From the NCBI GenBank assembly GCA_015660965.1, contig JACTVG010000007.1, positions 1 to 64,000 on the forward strand: a stretch of DNA of 64,000 nt, written 5' to 3'. This DNA comes from Methanoregulaceae archaeon. GTDB lineage: Archaea > Halobacteriota > Methanomicrobia > Methanomicrobiales > Methanospirillaceae. Positions 34,050 to 42,822 of the stretch are shown here, piece after piece. The notes below the pieces were generated by a model that did no database searches, had not been told where the DNA came from, and was given only the letters and a program-made list of their open reading frames with translations. Numbering within the stretch: position 1 is the first letter of the stretch; the number at the start of each line of letters is the position of its first letter. The translations under genes were made by a program, and so were the position numbers.

Positions 34050-34898
34050 TTATTTTTGACGTGCTGCATACAGATATTCTTGTGCATAACCACAATACTG
34101 ACCGAAATGTTGGCGTGCAAATCGCCGAATCATATCGTACTCCCATCCAGTGAGCATAGAATTAGGACTTTGATTCTGAATGTAATGTTCATTTATAATA
34201 CGTCGTATCCAGACATCAACGGGAAACGATTCGTATTTCTGGAAAGCGAACAGGAGAATACAATCAGCAGCTTTTGGGCCCACACCCTGTAATTTCATTA
34301 GTTCATGTCGTGCTTTTTCGTAAGGTAGAGAATTAATATACTTCTGCCATTGTTTTTCGTCAGAAATTTCGCATGCAGTTTCGAGCACGTATGGTGTCCG
34401 GTATCCCAATTTGCATTCGGTTAAACTTTCTGAACATGTATTCGCAAGAGAAGAAGGATCGGGAAATGAAAAAAATTGACGACTTTCAAAATCAAGAACG
34501 TGTCCGAATCTTTGAGCTATATTCGCGATACGTCGTCGAATCATTGGAATATTGGAATTGGTCGCACAGATATACGAGACTAGGCATTCCCAAGCAGGTT
34601 GACGAATGAGACGGAGGCCGTGGCACTGTGTAATGGCAGCATGTATGTGCGGATCACAGTCAAAAGATTGAGTAATTGAATTCAGATCAGTTTCTAAAGA
34701 AAAATAATGTTCGATAAAATGTTCTGGAACGCCTTCAAATCGAAGAGTACTCTCGTCCTGACGAATTTTTATAACGTGATTTCCAACAACGCCATACCAC
34801 CACCCATCAGGATTCCTATCCCATCGGAAAACCTGTCCACAGTTTAGCGTTAGATCCAACGAAAAAGGTTGATCGGTGCGAAGGTGAATTACAGGCAT
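34050..34898 (-). CDS. 8-oxoguanine DNA glycosylase (OGG1 family)
   Basis: The 282-aa bifunctional glycosylase/lyase removes 8-oxoguanine. It has the OGG N-terminal domain (FSLDLTLNCGQVFRWDRNPDGWW, close to eukaryotic OGG1), and a helix-hairpin-helix-GPD motif LQGVGPKAADCILLFAFQKYESFPVDVWIRR with catalytic Lys209 and Asp228. Cys residues near the C-terminus lack an Fe-S pattern. The gene ends 7 bp from the convergent ahcY stop. Confidence 0.92.
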   Translation of the reverse strand: MPVIHLRTDQPFSLDLTLNCGQVFRWDRNPDGWWYGVVGNHVIKIRQDESTLRFEGVPEHFIEHYFSLETDLNSITQSFDCDPHIHAAITQCHGLRLIRQPAWECLVSYICATNSNIPMIRRRIANIAQRFGHVLDFESRQFFSFPDPSSLANTCSESLTECKLGYRTPYVLETACEISDEKQWQKYINSLPYEKARHELMKLQGVGPKAADCILLFAFQKYESFPVDVWIRRIINEHYIQNQSPNSMLTGWEYDMIRRFARQHFGQYCGYAQEYLYAARQK

Positions 34899-35070
34899 GG
34901 TAAATCTTCTCTATATTTTTTAAGATGGGTATATTTAGCGTTCACAGATTACTCATATATTAAGACCAAGGGGTTGTCTATTTCTCTGTATTTAGCTTAG
35001 GCATGAAAAACAATTAGTATCTTGGGTTTTACCGAATAGCCTTTTAATATATAAATCATAAGTTGTTTGT

Positions 35071-35400
35071 ATGGAATTGACGGAACAACTAAAAACATTT
35101 ATCGAAGACGGGCAAGACTGGGAACGAAAAGCAACTACTGTGAAAGGCGTTTCTATTATCCGATTGCCAAAGACAAAAAACCGGTCTGCATCACTTGCAA
35201 TTGATATTAACCCAATAAATGAACATGGTGCCCCAATGAAAAAGAAGGGCATTATGATCATGAATTCGGCAGAACTTGCCGCGTTCCGCGCGACGTTCAA
35301 CAATGAAAAAGTTGACAATTTAGTTAAAGCACTCGAAGACGTACTACCAGAGCGTAAAGTTGCCTCATCTCCGGCCAAACGTGATGTCCTTCAAATCTGA
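35071..35400 (+). CDS. Conserved hypothetical protein, 109 aa
   Basis: A small soluble protein (MELTEQLKTFIEDGQDWERKAT) with a central beta-rich half (VKGVSIIRLPKTKNRSASLAIDINPINEHGAP, KKKGIMIMNSAEL) and a helical basic C-terminus. I recognise no catalytic motif or named family. Divergent from the OGG gene across 172 bp with a probable TATA in that gap; followed 26 nt later by the lipoprotein gene. Confidence 0.65.
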   Translation: MELTEQLKTFIEDGQDWERKATTVKGVSIIRLPKTKNRSASLAIDINPINEHGAPMKKKGIMIMNSAELAAFRATFNNEKVDNLVKALEDVLPERKVASSPAKRDVLQI

Positions 35401-35414
35401 GATGTCTTAGAATT

Positions 35415-35420
35415 GGAGGA
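35415..35420 (+). promoter_or_regulatory. Shine-Dalgarno pointing to the ACG start
   Basis: GGAGGA, 6 nt upstream of ACG 35427 and about 60 nt from the first canonical start (TTG 35481). Confidence 0.6.
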
Positions 35421-35426
35421 TACAAT

Positions 35427-35888
35427 ACGAACTCAAAAATATCCTATACACATTTAATTAAGACCTCCTCGATCATCATCTTGATCATCGGAATAGTCAC
35501 TGCGGGATGTATCGGTGTTAAAACTCCTCCTATTTCACATACCCCAGCACCAGCGCTCTTCATTGATTATTATCGCACTGGCGGAATCGCTGGATTAAAC
35601 GACCGACTGGTGATTTTTGACAATGGGGTCGCGGTTGTGTCTACGAAAACCTCAAGTAAGGAAATGGTACTAAATACATCGGCGATTGATAGACTAACGA
35701 ATATATTTACCCAAGCTCAGTTCTCGATTCTACAAGAAAATTATCCAGCCCCTCGCGGGGGTGCAGATTTGATCAAATACACAATCAACTACCATGGGAA
35801 AACCGTTACAACTGAAGATTCTGCAATTCCGCCTTCACTCTTACCCGTAATAGACGAGCTGAATGGGTATATAAAAACTGCAACTTAA
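35427..35888 (+). CDS. Lipoprotein-like secreted protein, probable ACG start
   Basis: A start at TTG 35481 gives MIIGIVTAGC, with no basic n-region. The same frame continues upstream as (M)NSKISYTHLIKTSSIIILI then IGIVTAGC, a textbook lipoprotein signal: Lys-containing n-region, hydrophobic core, lipobox TAG-C. That stretch has no ATG, GTG or TTG. ACG at 35427 lies 6 nt after GGAGGA (35415-35420), an excellent SD with no other plausible target. The mature part (about 125 aa) has no recognised domain. ATA at 35439 is a weaker alternative; if the ACG is a sequencing error for ATG the protein is unchanged. Confidence 0.65.
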   Translation, partial: TNSKISYTHLIKTSSIIILIIGIVTAGCIGVKTPPISHTPAPALFIDYYRTGGIAGLNDRLVIFDNGVAVVSTKTSSKEMVLNTSAIDRLTNIFTQAQFSILQENYPAPRGGADLIKYTINYHGKTVTTEDSAIPPSLLPVIDELNGYIKTAT

Positions 35889-35905
35889 CATCCAAAAAAA
35901 TTTTA

Positions 35906-36799
35906 TTAGCCTTTGCCGTATATGCAGGACTGGACATCGTGCCCCAGTCTTCCGATTGCATCAGCACGACAGCGCTGGCAGTGTCGCATCTGCCTTACAT
36001 ATTTTGCACAGGCATCTTGCATTTTACGTTTCATTTCGGGTGTTGGTGGAGTGACATCTGCAAACTTGTATTGGGCAATTAACGGAATGACATTGAACGT
36101 ATAAACTCCCATCTCACCAACTTTTTTTGCAATTTGGGGGATGTGGTCTTCATTAATCCCTGGAATATAGACCGTATTTATTTTGACTATCATATGGCGT
36201 TCGATTGCCATCTCAATTCCTTTCATCTGTTGAGAGAGCAGGAGTTTTGCAGCTTCAATCCCCGTATACCGTTTCCCTTTATAATCTACAAATTGGTAGA
36301 TCTTGGCACCTATCTTAGGGTCAATTGCGTTTAGTGTTACGGTGATATTCCCCACATCGTATTTTTGTAATAAATCAATTTTTTCTGGGAGAAGCAGACC
36401 ATTGGTGCTGATGCATTTAATCACATTGGGGAACTCTTCATGGAGGCGACGGAGTGTCTCAAACGTTTCTTCATTGGCAAGTGGTTCACCAGGACCTGCA
36501 ATGCCGATAACTTTAATGTAATTATACTTCTCCATCACCTTTTTGACCATTTCAATGGACTCATTAGGGTTGAGTACTTTTGTGGTTACACCAGGCCGGC
36601 TCTCATTCACACAGTCAAAGTCCCGAATGCAATAATTACATTGAATATTACATTTTGGTGCGACGGGGATATGGCAGCGCCCAAATGCATGACACGCTTT
36701 TTCAGAAAAACAAGGGTGGTCTTGGATTTTTCTCATCTGCTCTGGGTCCCACTGAACCTTTTTTCCTGCAACGTCAGCTACCCTAATCTCTTCTGACAT
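35906..36799 (-). CDS. nifB: NifB-type radical SAM protein
   Basis: Start at ATG 36799 (MSEEIRVADVAGKKVQW); an ATG (36808) and a GTG (36811) just upstream are possible. The radical SAM cluster motif CNIQCNYC (CxxxCxxC) sits in KCNIQCNYCIRDFDCVNESRPG, diagnostic of NifB, with further conserved Cys (HPCFSEKACHAFGRCH, HCQRCRADAIGRLGHD). NifB makes NifB-co, the Fe-S-C precursor of nitrogenase cofactor. It lacks the C-terminal NifX-like domain, as in archaeal NifB. No nifHDK gene is in the window, so the cofactor pathway would be completed elsewhere. Confidence 0.92.
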   Translation of the reverse strand: MSEEIRVADVAGKKVQWDPEQMRKIQDHPCFSEKACHAFGRCHIPVAPKCNIQCNYCIRDFDCVNESRPGVTTKVLNPNESIEMVKKVMEKYNYIKVIGIAGPGEPLANEETFETLRRLHEEFPNVIKCISTNGLLLPEKIDLLQKYDVGNITVTLNAIDPKIGAKIYQFVDYKGKRYTGIEAAKLLLSQQMKGIEMAIERHMIVKINTVYIPGINEDHIPQIAKKVGEMGVYTFNVIPLIAQYKFADVTPPTPEMKRKMQDACAKYVRQMRHCQRCRADAIGRLGHDVQSCIYGKG

Positions 36800-36914
36800 A
36801 TTCAACATCACTCAATGGGTTTTTTATGTATAAATACAGTGCAATAGTGATAGTGTAGAGAACTCAGTGATTGAACTCTGAAGAATAAAGGATTGGGCAT
36901 ACAATTTGACTTAT

Positions 36915-38057
36915 TTAACGCCGGTCAATTCCAGAGGATCCGACATGCTGGAAATAACCTGTGATTATCTTGATCATCTGTTCATCAAGGATAACAGAAA
37001 AGTCAGGATTAACAATAAATACCGGGAATAAACCGTATATATCCCTAACTTCGACATGATAGATTTTTGACTTTAATAGACCACTAGTCACTTCACGTAT
37101 TTCATCGGTAGATGGTGATTGGTTCTCTAGAGAACCATTCGAGGTTGAAGGTGTAGCGGGATACCCCTTTTGGAGTAATTGTAAATGACCGATCTTTGCG
37201 TCGGAAAATTGTGTGGCCATTCGTTCACTTGAAATGCCATGAAAAAATCGCACGACAAAGTATTGGCTCATTATTAAGATTACGATGAGAAAAACAAAAT
37301 TTCCCAGATTTTCAAGCCCAGTGAGAGTTAGTAGTGTTTTAACGGTAAATCCAGGAAGCAAAATAATTGTTGAAAGAATAGCAAATAGCAGTAACAATGC
37401 AGCAGTACTAAACGTGAGAGTGATGATCCATGCGGGATATCGTCTATTAATAAACATATCCTTTAATCCTTGAACCCCCGTTTGGAATTTCGTAGAATAG
37501 GGTTCGAACCTCCAAACTAAAAAATAAAATAGAATAATGGAAATGGATTGGAACATAATTACAACTGTTGTCCATGTTGAAAAATCTCCTTTAATAAATG
37601 CAATAGTTGCAAAAACCAAATCGCACAAAAAAACTATTAAAAATCCTTGAAATAAGACGCGACTATTAATTAAAAAAACATCGAGAAAGATATGAGTAAA
37701 CCGGTCTGTTGTTGAGATGATACCGTTGTGGTAAAGAGTTGAAAAAAATTGCCGGATTCGTTCAAGACGGAAACTCTGTACCCCTGCACCAATCGGAACG
37801 AGGAGTGTGATGAAATAAATCATAAACATGTAAAAGCTTGCAGTAATAAAAAGTGCAAAGTAATCCTTTAGCATGAGAAGAAACGCGACATTGAGGAAAA
37901 TACAGAGAAGCAAAATGATAATTGTGATGTACCCTGTCTGGCCTTGTGTTCGGAGCTCTCGTTGCTGTTCATGGACGGCATGAATTTCGTTTTTAATAAG
38001 TTGTTGAATAGCAGCAGTCTCCTGCCATAACGTATCTGCTGTGCCACGTCCAATCAA
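36915..38057 (-). CDS. Uncharacterised membrane protein, 380 aa
   Basis: About six TM segments (YITIIILLLCIFLNVAFLLML, ALFITASFYMFMIYFITLLV, VLFQGFLIVFLCDLVFATIAF, TVVIMFQSISIILFYFLVW, ITLTFSTAALLLLFAILSTI, VFLIVILIMSQYFVV) follow a charged N-terminus that could be coiled coil (TAAIQQLIKNEIHAVHEQQREL). A soluble C-terminal portion (about 300-380) comes last. No family recognised and no catalytic residues evident. It lies alone between nifB and the FKBP gene. Confidence 0.65.
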   Translation of the reverse strand: MIGRGTADTLWQETAAIQQLIKNEIHAVHEQQRELRTQGQTGYITIIILLLCIFLNVAFLLMLKDYFALFITASFYMFMIYFITLLVPIGAGVQSFRLERIRQFFSTLYHNGIISTTDRFTHIFLDVFLINSRVLFQGFLIVFLCDLVFATIAFIKGDFSTWTTVVIMFQSISIILFYFLVWRFEPYSTKFQTGVQGLKDMFINRRYPAWIITLTFSTAALLLLFAILSTIILLPGFTVKTLLTLTGLENLGNFVFLIVILIMSQYFVVRFFHGISSERMATQFSDAKIGHLQLLQKGYPATPSTSNGSLENQSPSTDEIREVTSGLLKSKIYHVEVRDIYGLFPVFIVNPDFSVILDEQMIKIITGYFQHVGSSGIDRR

Positions 38058-38190
38058 GAATTGCGCTCCCTGTTTTTTATACGATTTCTTTGGTCAAGAG
38101 GATATCTCATTTTACACCAACAAACACCTGCAGAGACTTTTTTTCGTTCAACTGCAAGAGACTTATCAGTAAACGGCAAAGATCACTGAG

Positions 38191-38754
38191 ATGAAGAAAT
38201 CAGAGAAAGTAAAGGGAAAAGAGAAGATCGCTACCAGAAAACAGAAATATCTGCAATTTGGGATTATTGCGGCAGTAATCTGTATTATCGCGGCTATAAG
38301 TCTGGTTGTTTTATTCAATCCTTTCGTGGCAAAGAATGGAGACATCGTACAGATCTATTATACTGGTTCTCTTGACGATGGCACAGTTTTTTATTCAAAC
38401 GTAAACAGTTCACCCGTTGTCTTTAAGCTTGGTGACCATACGGTGATCCCCGGATTAGAAGAGGCTATTCTTGGCATGAGTGTACATCAAACAAAATTAG
38501 TTTATATTCCTTATGACAAAGCATATGGACCGTATCGTCCTGAATTAGTAGGTGTAATTAACAGGTCAACGTTTCCATCGAATATAACACCTGAAGTCGG
38601 AACATTGTTGCCTATTCGCAGAACAAGTGATGGGTCGACTATTGTGGTTAAGATCCTTAATGTTACTTCATCAACGGTGACTTTGGATGAGAATCATTTG
38701 CTTGCAGGAAAGAACCTGACATTCGAGATTAAGCTTGCAGGATTCTCAAGTTGA
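38191..38754 (+). CDS. Membrane-anchored FKBP-type peptidyl-prolyl isomerase
   Basis: A very basic N-terminus (KKSEKVKGKEKIATRKQK), one TM (FGIIAAVICIIAAISLVVLF), then an external FKBP domain: GDIVQIYYTGSLDDGTVFYSN, VVFKLGDHTVIPGLEEAILGMSVHQTKLVYIPYDKAYGPY and the long-type insert region after it. It would catalyse prolyl isomerisation or act as chaperone on proteins outside the cytoplasmic membrane. The anchor plus external domain distinguishes it from the cytoplasmic FKBPs of archaea. Confidence 0.88.
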   Translation: MKKSEKVKGKEKIATRKQKYLQFGIIAAVICIIAAISLVVLFNPFVAKNGDIVQIYYTGSLDDGTVFYSNVNSSPVVFKLGDHTVIPGLEEAILGMSVHQTKLVYIPYDKAYGPYRPELVGVINRSTFPSNITPEVGTLLPIRRTSDGSTIVVKILNVTSSTVTLDENHLLAGKNLTFEIKLAGFSS

Positions 38755-38847
38755 ACACAATAGTTGTAGAATAAAAAAAGTGATAGTTCTTTTACTTCCT
38801 CTTTTTGAAATCTGAAAAGAGTTTTAAAAAAATAACTTATCAGATAA

Positions 38848-38919
38848 TGGGCCCGGCCGGATTCGAACCGGCGACCTCCGCCGTGTAAGGGCGACGTCAT
38901 ACCGCTAGACCACGAGCCC
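38848..38919 (-). tRNA. tRNA-Val (anticodon UAC)
   Basis: A canonical 72-nt cloverleaf on the minus strand: acceptor GGGCTCG/CGGGCCC with discriminator A, D arm with AGCGGTA, anticodon loop CTTACAC (UAC), and T loop TTCGAAT. CCA is not encoded. It reads GUA/GUG valine codons. Confidence 0.96.
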
Positions 38920-39015
38920 GATAACCTACTAATGTCCCCGTTAAGTAATAATAACGTTGCTGGTTTTCATTCCAATTGTCATGTGAAGTATTATTAAAAA
39001 ATTAAAAAGTTCTTT

Positions 39016-39912
39016 CTATTCTTTTTTAAGTTTGATATCAATACCATACTTTTCTGCATTTTTGTCAGCGATAGACTGGATATGAGCAATTTCAGCATCT
39101 TGTCGCGTTGGTTTGAAGAGATGACGGAATCTCTTTTGAGTCTTGAGATACTCTTCAACTGGTTTCCTCACTACTTTTTTTACTTTTGATACCTTACCGT
39201 CAACCATCTCATAGTTAACCCAAAGACCCGTTTCGATGGCGAGCTTGGCGATTGCAATTGTTTGTTCTCCTTCAAAACCCCATCCGGTACAACAGGGTGC
39301 ATGTACTTGTACATAACAAGGTCCTTTTGTGCGTACCGCTTTTTCGATTTTCTGCATTAAATCAGCAGGGTAAGCAATCGATGCTGTCGCGACATACGGG
39401 GCGCCATGTGCCGCTAAGATTTGAGGCATATCCTTTTTCGGAAGTTTGTTACCAAAGGAACACGAACCGGAAGGACTTGTCGTGGTGCTTGCGTCATACG
39501 GTGTTGCTCCAGAACGCTGGATTCCTGTGTTCATGTACGCCTCATTGTCATAACAGATGTAGGTAAAATCGTGACCACGTTCGAAAGCACCGCTGATACA
39601 GATCATTCCAATATCAAATGTTGCCCCGTCACCTGCCATAATTACAACCTTTTCCTCTCTTCCCTGCATTTTAAGTGAGGCTTCGATTCCCGATGCAACT
39701 GCAGAAGCGTTCTCGAAAAGGGAGTGGATCCACGGGACTTTCCATGCGGTCTCTGGATAGGGAGTCGAAAATACCTCCATACAACCCGTGGCTGAAACCA
39801 CGATTGTATTTTTTCCGGCCCCTTTCATAACCAACCTTGCTGCGAGAGCAGCCCCACATCCACCGCATGCTCGGTGGCCGCAATCAAAGAGTTCAATGGC
39901 CTTATCAACCAT
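39016..39912 (-). CDS. porB: Pyruvate synthase (pyruvate:ferredoxin oxidoreductase) beta subunit
   Basis: Start at ATG 39912 ([20 protein letters not shown]), with AAGGAG upstream; the frame is open further back inside porA but that is not coding. The 298-aa subunit binds TPP and a [4Fe-4S] cluster: [49 protein letters not shown] (TPP motif GDG...N), and APCCTGWGF. It makes pyruvate from acetyl-CoA and CO2 with reduced ferredoxin. It is the last gene of the porC-D-A-B operon; porA lies 1 nt upstream. Confidence 0.93.
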   Translation of the reverse strand: MVDKAIELFDCGHRACGGCGAALAARLVMKGAGKNTIVVSATGCMEVFSTPYPETAWKVPWIHSLFENASAVASGIEASLKMQGREEKVVIMAGDGATFDIGMICISGAFERGHDFTYICYDNEAYMNTGIQRSGATPYDASTTTSPSGSCSFGNKLPKKDMPQILAAHGAPYVATASIAYPADLMQKIEKAVRTKGPCYVQVHAPCCTGWGFEGEQTIAIAKLAIETGLWVNYEMVDGKVSKVKKVVRKPVEEYLKTQKRFRHLFKPTRQDAEIAHIQSIADKNAEKYGIDIKLKKE

Positions 39913-39913
39913 C

Positions 39914-41068
39914 TTACAACAACTCCTTACGCAATCCAAAGAATTGATCGCCAATACCTTTCTCCACGAGCGATACGATTTCCTTGATATCTTTCTTACG
40001 CACGTCTCTTCCGCCAAGTCCGAGAATATACCCCTTCACCGGAATACCCGTTTTGTATAGGGCATCTCTGACTTCAAGTGCAACAGCCCCTTTGGAACCT
40101 AGGGAGATATCCTTGTCGAGCACCGCAACACGTTGCACTTTTGAAAGTGCCTGTGCAATTTCATCATCTGGGAACGGGCGGAAGACACGGATCTTGAGTA
40201 ATCCCACTTTTTTCCCTGCATCTCGCATCTCATCGATCGCATCTTTGACGGTCCCACAAATAGAACCCATAGCAACAATAGCGGTTTCGGCATCATCGAG
40301 CCTGTATCCCTCAACAAGGGCACTGTAGTCCCGCCCAAACATAGTGCCAAATTCTTTTCCTACTTTTTGGATGACGCCTTTTGCCCTCTTCAGAGCACAA
40401 TCGGTCTCGTATCTAAACTCAAGATAGTAGTCCGGTGTAGCATACATACCAAAACTGATTGGGTCGGCTGCGTCAAGTCGTTGGTATGGGGTAAATTTCG
40501 GTAAGAACTTGTCGACATCTTCTTGAGAGAGGATATCTATGGGTTCATACGTGTGTGAGAGGATGAACCCATCAAAGCAAACAAATGCAGGAAGCAAAAT
40601 TGAAAAGTCTTCGGCAACACGGTATGCAATGATATGCAGGTCTGTCGCTTCTTGGTTGTCTTCAGCATAGAACTGTATCCAGCCAGAATCGCGGAGGGAG
40701 ATGGAATCTTGCTGATCGTTCCATATCGAAAGCGGAGCGCCAAGTGCTCTGTTAGTAATTGACATGACAATCGGCAATCGCATACCCGCAACATTGAAAC
40801 AGACCTCAAACATGAGTGCAAGTCCTTGGGAAGTAGTCGCAGAATACGTGCGGGATCCAGCAGCACTCGCCCCAAGACATGCAGAAAGTGCAGAAAATTC
40901 GCTGTCAACTGTTATGTAGTCTGCATCAAGTTTGCAATTAGCTACCATATCGGCAAGCGCTTCAACAATGTGGGTCTGCGGAGTGATTGGATACGCGGCG
41001 ATGACTTGAGGACGGCAGAGTCGGACAGCTTCTGCCACAGCATGTGACCCTTCAGTAATCTCCATCAT
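39914..41068 (-). CDS. porA: Pyruvate synthase alpha subunit
   Basis: The 384-aa alpha subunit begins [32 protein letters not shown] and has the POR domain I ([31 protein letters not shown]) and domain II (the C-terminal transketolase-like part, [13 protein letters not shown]). It pairs with PorB to form the active site. In this operon it directly follows porD with no gap and precedes porB. Confidence 0.93.
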   Translation of the reverse strand: MMEITEGSHAVAEAVRLCRPQVIAAYPITPQTHIVEALADMVANCKLDADYITVDSEFSALSACLGASAAGSRTYSATTSQGLALMFEVCFNVAGMRLPIVMSITNRALGAPLSIWNDQQDSISLRDSGWIQFYAEDNQEATDLHIIAYRVAEDFSILLPAFVCFDGFILSHTYEPIDILSQEDVDKFLPKFTPYQRLDAADPISFGMYATPDYYLEFRYETDCALKRAKGVIQKVGKEFGTMFGRDYSALVEGYRLDDAETAIVAMGSICGTVKDAIDEMRDAGKKVGLLKIRVFRPFPDDEIAQALSKVQRVAVLDKDISLGSKGAVALEVRDALYKTGIPVKGYILGLGGRDVRKKDIKEIVSLVEKGIGDQFFGLRKELL

Positions 41069-41329
41069 CTATTTTTCCTCCTGTTTCATCTCGATTGCTT
41101 CACTTGGACATTCTTCAGAACAGAGCCCACAACCCTTGCAGTAAGTATAATCGGGGTTGAGAAACCCTTCCTCCTCTTCATGAATGCATCCTTCCGGGCA
41201 TATAGTCTGGCACAATCCACACTGCGAGCATTTCTCATGATTAAAAATTGGTTTAAAAACACGCCACGATCCGGTTTTATTATCGCGAGACTTACCGGGT
41301 TTTGCCCGGCACCCAATTGCGAGTGCCAT
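41069..41329 (-). CDS. porD: Pyruvate synthase delta subunit (ferredoxin-like)
   Basis: An 86-aa protein with two [4Fe-4S] ferredoxin motifs: CSQCGLCQTICPEGC and CKGCGLCSEECPSEA. It carries electrons between the POR active site and soluble ferredoxin. The N-terminal TGSWRVFKPIFNHEKC is typical of PorD. It is tightly packed between porC and porA. Confidence 0.95.
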   Translation of the reverse strand: MALAIGCRAKPGKSRDNKTGSWRVFKPIFNHEKCSQCGLCQTICPEGCIHEEEEGFLNPDYTYCKGCGLCSEECPSEAIEMKQEEK

Positions 41330-41872
41330 TTATATCGACCTCTTGACGGTATCGAAAGCCTGTCTTGCGGCTTCAATGTTCTTAACTGCAAGATCTTTTG
41401 GGAAACGGTGGTTGAGTGCATTCTCTAACGCCGAGAACTTAATCTCACCAGTTGCAGCGGCAAACGCTCCCATCAACGAAGTGTTGGTAATCGGAAGCCC
41501 AAGCGCCTTTAAGGCTATTGAGGTGGCGTCGATTGTAATCAGCTTTACTCCTTCAGGTACCTTATAGTCCGGTTTCTTCTCTGTATTGACAATTACAATA
41601 CCGCCTTTTTTCACACCCTGAAACACGTTTACATCTTTAATCAGGCTGCTATCCTGCACAATAATATAATCCGGTTCATAGACCTGACTTCGTTTCCGGA
41701 TTTTTTTATCATCAAATCGTACAAATGCTTGAACAGGTGCCCCGCGTCGCTCTACACCGAATGCTGGGAATGCCTGGACATAGACACCTCCCTCAAAAGC
41801 GGCTATAGCAATCAGTTCAGCAGCGGTAACGGATCCCTGCCCGCCCCTGCCGTGGATACGCAGTTCTCTCAA
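41330..41872 (-). CDS. porC: Pyruvate synthase gamma subunit
   Basis: A 180-aa subunit from TTG at 41872 (MRELRIHGRGGQGSVTAAELIA), preceded by AGGGA about 7 nt upstream. The GRGGQG motif and GVERRGAPVQAFVRFDD, plus LMGAFAA, identify the CoA-binding gamma domain. First gene of the por operon; stop and porD start abut. A TATA-like atttatatt lies at 41900-41913. Confidence 0.93.
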   Translation of the reverse strand: MRELRIHGRGGQGSVTAAELIAIAAFEGGVYVQAFPAFGVERRGAPVQAFVRFDDKKIRKRSQVYEPDYIIVQDSSLIKDVNVFQGVKKGGIVIVNTEKKPDYKVPEGVKLITIDATSIALKALGLPITNTSLMGAFAAATGEIKFSALENALNHRFPKDLAVKNIEAARQAFDTVKRSI

Positions 41873-41899
41873 GAAAAATCCCTAGTAATTTTGCATGAT

Positions 41900-41913
41900 T
41901 AATCAATATAAAT
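41900..41913 (-). promoter_or_regulatory. TATA-like promoter of the por operon
   Basis: On the minus strand gatttatattgatt lies about 30-40 nt before the porC TTG, immediately after the stop codon of the marker-12 gene, so the por operon probably has its own promoter. Confidence 0.5.
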
Positions 41914-42786
41914 CTACAGATCTACACCGAGTCCGAGGATCTGAGGTGTGCCTGAAAACACGTCTTGAGCAATTCGAGCAAGACCTCGTGACGCGCACCA
42001 TTCATCATAAACAGCAACTTTTCGATTGAGGTGGGCTTCAACTGCGTTAGCAATAGTAGGTGCAAGAGTACCTGCCAATGCGATTTGTGCATCTGGATTC
42101 AATACCAGCATCGCTGCACATTCCATCGCAGCAAACATTGCAACTGTATTCATTCGTTCTTCTGCTGGCATAGAAAAGTCTACACCCGCATGTTGGAATG
42201 CTTCATTGGCCGTCCACCCACCTGCGTCGATTTTACGTATTGCATTCACATCGATAGCACCGTGTCTAGTACCAGGTGCAAATATGCAAGCGTCAAATGC
42301 ACCAATAATGATTCCGTTGCTAACAAGAAGTGTGACCGTATTGGAGCTAACATCAGAAATTATTACATTATCACCAAGTGTGTGACAAATTTCATACGCA
42401 ATTCCAATTTTTTCTGGACTGGATTGGTGTGAGTATACTTTGAAGCGGGGATCAGTTGGTGAATTGCGATGAAGTCCCGGTATGACAAGAGCTGGAACGC
42501 CGCTTTTTGCCACTTCATCAAACACTTGCGTCCCTCCGCCAATATGTTTACCAGCTCCTTCGCGACTCACAAGGCCGCGGTTTTTTACCTTGTGAATCGA
42601 GGTTATTTTTGAAATATTATCACCCATCGAATACGATAGAGCGATCCCCTTAATGTCAGAGATGGGGCAGAGTTTAGAAAGATAAGAAAAAGAGAAGGAC
42701 GTTGCCTCTTCCCGTGAGATTTTGAACTCTCCCAATTCACAGGCAAAACGCATGGCTGTCGTGCCATGGTCGATCCCGATGAACAT
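41914..42786 (-). CDS. Methanogenesis marker protein 12
   Basis: A 290-aa ASKHA-fold protein (MFIGIDHGTTAMRFA phosphate-loop-like start; GDNVIISDVSSNTVTLLV second phosphate site) matching methanogenesis marker 12, found in methanogens and a few relatives. SREGAGKHIGGGTQVFDEV and DAGGWTANEAFQHAGVDF are family-like. Its reaction is not established. It is placed between por and surface-sugar genes and is divergent from the epimerase gene (36 bp). Confidence 0.9.
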   Translation of the reverse strand: MFIGIDHGTTAMRFACELGEFKISREEATSFSFSYLSKLCPISDIKGIALSYSMGDNISKITSIHKVKNRGLVSREGAGKHIGGGTQVFDEVAKSGVPALVIPGLHRNSPTDPRFKVYSHQSSPEKIGIAYEICHTLGDNVIISDVSSNTVTLLVSNGIIIGAFDACIFAPGTRHGAIDVNAIRKIDAGGWTANEAFQHAGVDFSMPAEERMNTVAMFAAMECAAMLVLNPDAQIALAGTLAPTIANAVEAHLNRKVAVYDEWCASRGLARIAQDVFSGTPQILGLGVDL

Positions 42787-42822
42787 AGCAGTAATCCTAT
42801 AGCATTGATTACATAATTAGAT

